20,278 nt of DNA from CAZSVE01 sp964610175 (GTDB taxonomy: Bacteria; Pseudomonadota; Gammaproteobacteria; HK1): positions 1 through 20,278 of the forward strand of contig CAZSVE010000051.1 in NCBI GenBank assembly GCA_964610175.1, read 5' to 3'. Below are positions 14,640 to 20,278 of this stretch, piece by piece (position 1 is the first letter of the stretch; every line of letters starts with the position of its first letter). The translations under genes and the position numbers were made by a program. The notes beneath the pieces were generated by a model, which saw only the letters and a program-made list of their open reading frames with translations, was not told the DNA's origin and searched no databases.

Positions 14640-15269
14640 ATGAGCGATGCATTGGATTATCTTATCAAGGCAAAACCGGATGCCATTAAACCGTATTTTA
14701 CCTTTTTGAAGGAGGCGGGCGCACACCTGGATACCCGGTCACGGGATCTCATTTCGGTGATCACCAAGGTTGCCGTGCAGACCGACAAGGGTTTCCGCCA
14801 CTATCTTGCGCGGGCATTGCGCAATGGCGCAAGCGCCAACGAGATACTCGATGCGCTCCTGATGGCCTTTCCAGTGCTTGGGCTCGCCAAGATCGTCTGG
14901 GCCGCGGAAATCATCCTGGATATGGATATTCCCGATTTTTATCCGGAGAATCTACAAGGTGAGAAACGCTGGCACGATGTTATGGGTATTGCCGATATGA
15001 AGGATGGCGAGGTCGGTTACCAGGAATGCGATAATCGATATTTGTTCGTGTATCGCAATGCTGCCGGGGATATCCGCGTCTATGATAGCCGTTGTCCACA
15101 TCAAGTGACCAATATCCCCCATCTGGCAGTGGATGGCCTGAAATTGACTTGCCCGAAACACGGTTGGGTATTCGATATCACTACGGGAGAATGTGTCGAA
15201 AAGGGAACGCATCCGTTGCGCAGTCTGGAGACGAAAGTGGAGGGCGATCGCCTGATGGTGCGCTGGTAG
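14640..15269 (+). CDS. AhpD/carboxymuconolactone decarboxylase-like domain fused to a Rieske [2Fe-2S] domain
   Basis: The 209-residue protein has two parts. Residues 1 to about 105 are all-helical and match the AhpD/CMD fold (RDLISVITKVAVQTDKGFRH, ARALRNGASANEILDALLMA, then FPVLGLAKIVWAAEII), but the redox cysteines of AhpD are missing, so a peroxidase-reductant role is unlikely. Residues from about 115 to the end form a Rieske ferredoxin-like domain with both cluster motifs, CPH (SRCPHQV) and CPKHGWVFD, followed by GECVEKGTHPLRSLETKVEGD. A Rieske domain of this kind usually passes electrons to an oxygenase or acts as a small redox module. GAGAGG lies 10 bases before the ATG. It ends just before the polyketide fossil and might have been a tailoring partner; that is inference. 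The substrate is unknown. Confidence 0.8.
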   Translation: MSDALDYLIKAKPDAIKPYFTFLKEAGAHLDTRSRDLISVITKVAVQTDKGFRHYLARALRNGASANEILDALLMAFPVLGLAKIVWAAEIILDMDIPDFYPENLQGEKRWHDVMGIADMKDGEVGYQECDNRYLFVYRNAAGDIRVYDSRCPHQVTNIPHLAVDGLKLTCPKHGWVFDITTGECVEKGTHPLRSLETKVEGDRLMVRW

Positions 15270-15329
15270 AAAGAAAGGCACCGGATTCTCATCACCTCCA
15301 AGGTACCGCTGGGGCGCAATGGCCCACAT

Positions 15330-16030
15330 GGGGTCCCCTTTCATCATCGGGGGTGATGAGACCGGCTTCGCTGGCTGCGGGCGATTTCGCGCTATCGGGC
15401 GACAACCAGTGGCGGACCCGATTTCGGGTATGAGCCGTGCGTCGCAAAGATTACCCCCGAACAAAAAGCCGGACTGGATCTTCGCCATTGGACGCTTGCC
15501 TTCACGGGCGCCGAGCCCGTTCGCGCCGAAACCCTGGAAAGATTCAGCGCAACCTTCGCGGAATGTGGTTTCCGCCGCGAGGCGTTCTATCCCACTTACG
15601 GCATGGCGGAAACCACTCTGTTGGTTTCCGGCGGTCTGAAAACCGCCGCTCCAATCATTCTTGGCGCCGCTATCGAAAAAGATCAGGTGGTGGAAACACC
15701 CGATTCCAGGCAAAAATCCTCGGAACGGAAATTCGTCGGTTGCGGCAAAACCCACCTGGGGCAGAAGATCATCACTGTCGAGCCGAAAGCCTTCCTGCCA
15801 TGTCCCGATGGGAAAATCGGCGAGATTTGGGTATCCGGAGAAAACGTCGCCCAAGGCTATTGGAATCGTCCCGAAGAAACCGAACGGACCTTCCGGGCCT
15901 ATCTCGCCGATACCGGCGAAGGGCCGTTTCCGCGCACCGGGGATCTGGGCTTCCTGCAGGACGGTGAACCATTCATCACCGGACGGATCAAGGACCTCAT
16001 CACCATTCACGGCCAGAACTATTATAGCTC
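15330..16030 (+). pseudogene. Fatty acyl-AMP ligase (FAAL) domain remnant
   Basis: FAALs adenylate a fatty acid and load it on an acyl carrier protein to prime a polyketide synthase. From about 15366 one frame reads LRWLRAISRYRATTSGGPDF, GYEPCVAKITPEQKAGLDLR, FTGAEPVRAETLERF, FYPTYGMAETTLLVSGG, VGCGKTHLGQKIITVEP, GEIWVSGENVAQGYWNRPEE, FPRTGDLGFLQDGEPFITG and RIKDLITIHGQNYY: the C-terminal half of a FAAL. There is no start codon. The ATP-binding P-loop part and everything before it are missing, and a frame change near 15363 separates GVMRP from LRWLRA. Homology stops abruptly at GQNYY, where it is joined to a dehydratase domain in another frame. A protein from an internal ATG at 15603 would have no complete active site. 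Confidence 0.85.
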
Positions 16031-17492
16031 TTCCGGGATGACCGATCGGCATTGGGATGGATCGAATTACCCGAATCCCTGGCCTCCCACATGGATGATT
16101 ACCGATTGCATCCGGTGGCATTGGATGCGGGCCTCCAGGTATTGTTGGATGCCAGCCTTCGGATCATCGAGGAAACGGCGTCATCGCACGATGAAACCTA
16201 TTTGCCGGTTTCCATCGAGAAATTTCGAATCTACCGTGGTGATGGTAGGCGTGATGGCGCACACCTTGCCGGGGCCCGCCTTTGGAGTTTGGCCAGGGTG
16301 ATCGACTCGGATGAGAACACGGTGACGGCCGACGTGTCCTTGTTCGATGAATTCGGTTCTCCCGTCGCGGGGATTGCCGGGTTTACGACGAAACGTATCG
16401 GCGGCGAGACCTTGCGTCATTATTTTCAGGCAAAATCGGACCGTTCGCGGGAGGCCGCCAAACACGTGGCGGATCGGGACTCCGGGCATTGGCTGACAGC
16501 CGAGCAGAGGCGTGAAATGCTATTGGAACGGCTCCGGGAGCTTTCCGATGAAGGGAAACTGCGCCATGTAGAACGAATCGTGTTTCGCATCGCCTCTGAG
16601 ATCCTCCGCATCCCCATGGATAGTCTCGATGGAGACCGGAAACTCGCCCATATGGGCATCGATTCTCTCATGGGAGTCGAATTTCGCGGCAAGATCCAAA
16701 AGGAAATGGGGATCGAACTATCCAATACCGATCTCCTGAATGCCTCCACGTCGACTTGGTTCGCCGGCCTTCTGATCGGGAGGCTGAACCTGCCCGGCGA
16801 ACCGGAGACCGGGACCGGATTGCGGGAACGATTGGAGAAGCCATCGGTGACGGAAAAGGAAACATCCGAAAAGGAAATGTCCGAAAAGGAGACGCCCGTT
16901 GCCACAGAGGTAAAGGGGCATCTTCCCCTGGAAAAACAGATCTCGGAACTGCCGGAGCATCTTTATAGAACGGACTGTTTCGTGGAATGCCTGGAACTGC
17001 AGGAACAGAAAAGGTTCATGGATGAAATGGGGGGCGGCAACCCCTATTCTCGCGTAGATGAAACCATCACGGGGGCTACGGCACGAATCGAAGGCAAGGA
17101 GTTCATCTCGTTTTCGAGCTATAACTATGTCGGCTTATCGGGGCACCACCGGGTCACCGCGGCGGCCATTGCGGCCCTTCAGGTCATAAAAGAGGAACCG
17201 GAACGCTTGAAGAGGCTTCATGAAAATGCTCGCTTCTTCCTGGAAGTGGCAAAGGCCAAGGGGCTCGATACCGGTTTTAGCCACGATACTCCCATCGTGC
17301 CGGTCATCATCGGAAATTCCATGCGTACCCTGGAATTATCGCATCGGCTTTTCCAGGATGGGATCAGGGTGCATCCCATCCTGGCGCCCGCGGTCTTGGA
17401 AGATGAAGCGCACCTGCGTTTCTTCATCACCAGTGGGCATACCAAGGAACAGCTTGCCTATAACCGTGGATCGAATAGCGCGGCTGATATAG
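16025..17492 (+). pseudogene. Polyketide synthase fossil: dehydratase end, ACP, alpha-oxoamine synthase
   Basis: The frame from about 16025 gives: the C-terminal half of a PKS dehydratase (LGWIELPESLASHMDDYRLH, HPVALDAGLQVLL, YLPVSIEKFRIYRGD); an acyl carrier domain (LAHMGIDSLMGVEFRGKIQ, phosphopantetheine Ser at 16664-16666); a charged linker with SEKE repeats (16852-16894); and an alpha-oxoamine synthase/AONS-type PLP domain (GNPYSRVDETITGATARIEG, FISFSSYNYVGLSGH, NARFFLEVAKAKGLDTGFSH, PIVPVIIGNSMRTLELSHRL). Such terminal domains release the chain by condensing it with an amino acid. KS, AT and the N-terminal DH are gone at the FAAL junction. The centre of the PLP domain, with its catalytic lysine, is deleted in frame at about 17158-17175. 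An extra A near 17462 shifts the last residues; the original stop is at 17490-17492. The long frame to 17578 may still be translated but cannot be active. Confidence 0.85.
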
Positions 17493-17640
17493 CGGCCTTC
17501 TGCCCGAGGGTCGTTTCCTTCGGCTTTGCTCGGGGGATGGTCCTGGGTTGTCATGTCGGAAGATTTTCGGGACAGTAGCGATTTCGGATTCCAGCGAGAA
17601 GGCCTCGCCTCGGATCGACGATGCATGAAGTGGCTCTGCC

Positions 17641-17717
17641 CGCTCCAAAGTGGGAGCTTGGGGGCATGCGTGAAAACTCGGGCCCCCAGAAGGGCTTCCC
17701 AACCTTCCGCTTGGGAG
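17641..17717. repeat. REP-like hairpin cluster
   Basis: Three stem-loops lie close together: GCTCC/GGAGC (17642-17657), TGGGGGC/GCCCCCA (17659-17665 and 17682-17688) and TTCCCAA/TTGGGAG (17696-17702 and 17711-17717). The last resembles the hairpin at 12456-12472. They occupy the gap between the polyketide fossil and repeat copy D. No gene is seen from 17493 to 17901. Confidence 0.5.
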
Positions 17718-17770
17718 CGGTGCGCCCGCGAGGGAGATTCATCGGCAAGGTGAAAGCCCCTACCGGGGTA

Positions 17771-17878
17771 TTTTGTTGATTCCGCGCTCGGCTTCGCAAA
17801 TGAGGCAAGTTTTTCGAAACGCTAATTTTGCCCCCGACACCAAACCATGCTCATCGGTTCGAGCACAAGCCTCGCTAG
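17771..17878 (+). repeat. Dispersed intergenic repeat, copy D (pcnB leader)
   Basis: The head TTCCGCGCTCGGCTTCGC, the middle CTAATTTTGCCCCC and the tail TCGAGCACAAGCCTCGCTAG follow the same order and spacing as the other copies. It ends 23 bases before the proposed pcnB start codon, inside the leader. Confidence 0.7.
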
Positions 17879-17901
17879 TCATGCAACAGGGAGAATAAAA
17901 A

Positions 17902-19254
17902 ATCGATAAGGAACCCCGTGGCACCACCACCTGCCATTCCAGCACACCAAGCATCATCCCAAGGTCCGCGCACGGTATTTCCCGAACCAATATCAGCGAA
18001 AACGCCCTCAGGGTCCTGTATCAGCTCAAGAAAGCCGGTTTCGAGGGATATCTGGTGGGCGGTGGGGTGCGTGATCTGCTCCTTGGCCTGAAGCCGAAGG
18101 ATTTCGATATCGTCACCAATGCAAGGCCGGAACAGGTGCGACAGCTATTCAGGAAAAATTGCATCCTGATTGGTCGGCGGTTTCGCCTCGCCCATGTCCG
18201 CTTTGGTCGTGAGGTCATCGAGGTGGCCACATTTCGGGGGCCCCGTGACGGGTCGGAGAGTGGCGAGCGCGTCACCGTGAACGGGCGAATCGTGCGGGAC
18301 AATATCTACGGCTCCACGATTGCCGATGACGTCTGGCGCCGGGATTTCTCCGTGAATGCCCTTTACTACAACATCAGGGATTTTTCGGTGGTGGATTTCG
18401 CGGGCGGGATGGCCGATGTCGAGGCAGGCATCCTGCGCATCATCGGCGATCCGAAGACCCGTTACCAGGAAGATGCCGTGCGCGTACTGCGCGCGGCCCG
18501 GTTTGCCGCGAAACTGGGTTTTCGGATCCATCCCGACACGGAGGTACCGATGCGGGGATTCGGCAGCCTCCTCGAGGAAATGCCGCCCGCTCGCCTCTTC
18601 GATGAGGTCTTGAAGCTGTTCCATGGCGGATTTGCCCTGGCGTCGTTTCGGTTGCTCCGGCAATATGATCTCCTGGCTCGCCTGTTCCCCGCCACCAACG
18701 CCGTGCTTTCCCGGGCGGGGACCGGTTTCACGGAGCGGCTCCTGGAACGCGCCTTGGCCAACACCGACACCAGGATTGCCGAGGGGAAATCGGTAACCCC
18801 GAGCTTCCTGTTTGCCGCATTGCTCTGGGAACCCATGCAACGTTTGGCGAAGAGAAACCAGGAACGCGGCATGAATCTCGTCCCGGCACTCGAGGCAGCG
18901 AGAAGAGAGGTGATCTCGGAACAGATAAAACGGGTTATGCTGCCGCGCCGACATGCCGCTATGATCAAGGAGATCTGGATCTTTCAGCAACGGCTCGCAC
19001 GGTATGTCAATAAATCTCCGAAACGCCTCGTGGCGCATCCCAGATTCCGGGCGGCATACGATTTTCTCGTGTTGCGCGCCGAGGCCGGCGATGACGAGGT
19101 CCGGGATATCGCCAAGTGGTGGACGGATTATCAGAAATCGACATCCGACAAAGAGGTGCGGAGGGCCAATATGCAAAAGACCGGCACAAAGAAGGCCAGC
19201 CTGAAAAAGGACGCCCAATCCAAAAAACGGCGGGCACGGGACAAGAAATCGTAG
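17902..19254 (+). CDS. pcnB: Poly(A) polymerase I, probably with a non-AUG start
   Basis: PcnB adds 3' poly(A) tails to RNAs and promotes their decay. Motifs: GYLVGGGVRDLLLGLKPKDF with the DFD metal site (residues 67-69), ATFRGPRDGSESGERV, DVWRRDFSVNALYYN, RYQEDAVRVLRAARFAAKLGF, and a Lys/Arg-rich tail from about residue 415. Homology begins well before the first GTG at 18055 (SIIPRSAHGISRTNISENAL), but that frame has no ATG, GTG or TTG between the upstream TAA (17896-17898) and 18055. An ATC at 17902 follows GGGAG by 8 bases, ideal spacing, giving 450 residues. E. coli pcnB is known to use an AUU start, so AUC is plausible. The alternative is a GTG at 17918 with AAGGA before it, which needs a frameshift near 17945. 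Starting at 18055 would remove part of the nucleotidyltransferase core. Confidence 0.88.
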   Translation: MDKEPRGTTTCHSSTPSIIPRSAHGISRTNISENALRVLYQLKKAGFEGYLVGGGVRDLLLGLKPKDFDIVTNARPEQVRQLFRKNCILIGRRFRLAHVRFGREVIEVATFRGPRDGSESGERVTVNGRIVRDNIYGSTIADDVWRRDFSVNALYYNIRDFSVVDFAGGMADVEAGILRIIGDPKTRYQEDAVRVLRAARFAAKLGFRIHPDTEVPMRGFGSLLEEMPPARLFDEVLKLFHGGFALASFRLLRQYDLLARLFPATNAVLSRAGTGFTERLLERALANTDTRIAEGKSVTPSFLFAALLWEPMQRLAKRNQERGMNLVPALEAARREVISEQIKRVMLPRRHAAMIKEIWIFQQRLARYVNKSPKRLVAHPRFRAAYDFLVLRAEAGDDEVRDIAKWWTDYQKSTSDKEVRRANMQKTGTKKASLKKDAQSKKRRARDKKS

Positions 19255-19255
19255 C

Positions 19256-19272
19256 GGGGGAGTGCCCCCCCG
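19256..19272. repeat. GC-rich hairpin behind pcnB
   Basis: GGGGG-AGTG-CCCCC lies directly after the pcnB stop. No T-run follows, so it is either a non-canonical terminator or an mRNA-end stabiliser. Confidence 0.4.
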
Positions 19273-19650
19273 GAATTCGGAGTGATTATGCCCTCGGTGG
19301 GGGCGCTGGATGTTATTTGGATGGATGTATCGGGAAAAGGCGTTTGCGCCATGATCGAATTCTCTTCAACGAATCGAGTTCGGTTTCTTCATCGGAGGAT
19401 ATTCTCGAGTCGGAAGCTGAAGCTTCCCAAAAGGGGGGCGAGCAGGAGTTTGGTAACCAGCAGGACATAAACCCGAACGCTGTGCGGTTCGGAACCGTCT
19501 TTTATGGCTCATCCGGGTAAAGCGTACTTAGTTCTATCTCTGGTTGGTTAGATGAGGCATAGTAGTCGTTCTTAATCTGGAGGACTATCTATGGTTCATC
19601 GTTTCGAGACGATAACCTGGGGTTAGATTTCGATAAATTCGTGCCGAGGG
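19273..19650. other. Stretch without a supported gene
   Basis: A plus-strand frame overlapping the pcnB end stays open to 19520 (ending AVRFGTVFYGSSG) but has no independent start or recognisable family. A tiny peptide frame at 19590-19622 (MVHRFETITWG) follows a GGAGG. Nothing here can be named. Confidence 0.4.
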
Positions 19651-19803
19651 CTACCCACTCGATTTGATGAAGAGCCGCGATTTTTTCTCTATGCGGATGT
19701 GGATCGCATAACCACCGACTCCGATGGCGAACAGAGCCAGGACATCGGCGAGAACTCCCATCGAAAGGAATATTCCGGCAACAATACAAGGGATCTTTTT
19801 CAT
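19651..19803 (-). CDS. Small single-span membrane protein, 50 residues
   Basis: The sequence starts MKKIPCIVAGIFLSMGVLA, continues DVLALFAIGVGGYAIHIRIE and ends KKSRLFIKSSG. It has two Lys at the N-terminus, about 30 hydrophobic residues (4-36) and a basic C-terminus, so it should be a membrane peptide or a secreted peptide with an uncleaved anchor. The start region is GAGGAG followed by three consecutive ATG codons; the third gives the best spacing (6 bases), adding two Met if the first is used. No family is recognised. It stands alone between pcnB and the right-hand intron copy. Small hydrophobic peptides can be toxins, regulators or membrane-complex subunits; nothing here decides. Confidence 0.5.
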   Translation of the reverse strand: MKKIPCIVAGIFLSMGVLADVLALFAIGVGGYAIHIRIEKKSRLFIKSSG

Positions 19804-19949
19804 CATCATCTCCTCGATAGCCGCCTGGCAGCAGGGTTAGAAACAATCGAAATTTCAACGTAGTGTTTCGTCATCTCCCGTTCCTGCGCTGGCACCGCCT
19901 ATCCGGAAACCGGGACCACAAGCATACGGTGCTGACGCGCGTGGGAGCC

Positions 19950-20153
19950 GTGCGAGCCGCAGACATCGTTGGCTCAGTCACAAACGGTGCAACCAAACCG
20001 GGTACAGGAGGTAACGAATTGGTCTAATCCTACCTGTGCGGGTCCGTACCTGTACAGAACTGCTTACTCGAACTCACCTTTTGGTGGGGTACGCAGCCAG
20101 CGTCCGAGGGTGACCGAAGGCGACGGAGGGGCCAGGTAAGCAGGAGTCCGGGG
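19950..20153 (+). mobile_element. 5' part of a group II intron, second copy
   Basis: It starts GTGCGAGCCGCAGACATC and follows the 9981 copy closely; 138 bases (20003-20140) appear identical to 10033-10170. Similarity ends at about 20153, just after GGAGTCCGGGG, the same place where the 9981 copy joins its RT gene. The flank before it (GCGTGGGAGCC) differs from that of the other copy, so this is an independent insertion. Confidence 0.8.
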
Positions 20154-20278
20154 GGTGTCGCCCAGTTTGTAATATATTGGGGCCTTCGACGTATGCCAAG
20201 CTCCTGTTCCGGCTGAAGCATCAATGGCACAAAGTGCCTTCGCAGCACAGGATATACGGTTACTTGTGCTGCACACCA
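20154..20278. other. Unidentified sequence at the right edge
   Basis: The 125 bases after the intron 5' part match nothing else in the window. One plus frame is open to the edge (TYAKLLFRLKHQWHKV, then PSQHRIYGYLCCTP). It could be the intron interior missing from the 9981 copy, or a different sequence joined to a truncated intron. Confidence 0.3.

Noticed and set aside
16852..16894. Tandem TCCGAAAAGGAAA-type repeat as a minisatellite
   Set aside because: It encodes a short charged SEKE linker between ACP and PLP domains, common in multidomain synthases, with only about three units.
18145..19218. A 357-codon minus-strand frame opposite pcnB
   Set aside because: It is antisense to a full-length poly(A) polymerase and shows no family features.
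19590..19622. Eleven-codon frame MVHRFETITWG with a GGAGG ribosome site
   Set aside because: Too short to support without conservation; no known peptide matches.
1..20278. CRISPR arrays, tRNA or rRNA genes, phage or conjugation genes, DNA transposases
   Set aside because: No regularly spaced repeats, no cloverleaf sequences and no recognisable proteins of these kinds were seen; the only mobile elements are group II intron pieces and small repeats.

Overview
The window looks like part of a GC-rich gammaproteobacterial chromosome. The protein styles of AceF, BioD, Mrp, PrfC and PcnB suggest this, but it is an inference without database support. Full-length housekeeping genes alternate with patches of badly decayed genes, group II intron pieces and small intergenic repeats. 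That pattern fits a lineage losing genes, for example a symbiont or host-associated relative of sulfur bacteria; the lifestyle is only a guess. Both window ends lie in or beside copies of the same intron, so this may be a whole contig broken at repeats.

Layout. 1-55: 3' end of a group II intron. 109-753 (minus): a PIN toxin/antitoxin pair, the toxin frameshifted. 806-4996 (minus): aceF, bioD, an RDD membrane protein and mrp, separated by copies of a dispersed repeat of about 105-150 bp. 5542-7160 (plus): a hisN-type phosphatase and mazG. 7471-9901 (plus): an arginine/urea graveyard, namely the ureE tail, a multiply frameshifted ureF, a frameshifted arginase and a urtA remnant with an internal deletion, two frameshifts and a nonsense codon. 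9981-11409: a group II intron with a dead reverse transcriptase (YADG in place of YADD). 11410-12352: a decayed PlsC-type acyltransferase. 12567-14171 (minus): intact prfC. 14640-15269: an AhpD-like/Rieske fusion protein. About 15330-17492: the fossil of a large FAAL-polyketide synthase-alpha-oxoamine synthase gene reduced by large deletions. 17902-19254: pcnB, which seems to lack any conventional start codon. 19651-19803 (minus): a 50-residue membrane peptide. 19950-20153: 5' end of another intron copy.

How the parts relate. Arginase releases urea, UrtA binds urea for uptake, and UreE/UreF mature urease, so the 7.4-9.9 kb block was once one nitrogen-acquisition module that has been lost. The FAAL, DH, ACP and oxoamine synthase pieces, perhaps with the PlsC piece, are what remains of an assembly line for an amino-polyketide or sphingoid-like lipid. 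Frameshifts cluster in these genes while aceF, bioD, mrp, hisN, mazG and prfC are open throughout, which argues for real decay rather than poor sequence quality. The most useful new observations are the repeat family (five long copies plus fragments, one supplying the mrp stop codon), the apparent AUC start of pcnB, and the record of nested deletions in the polyketide gene.
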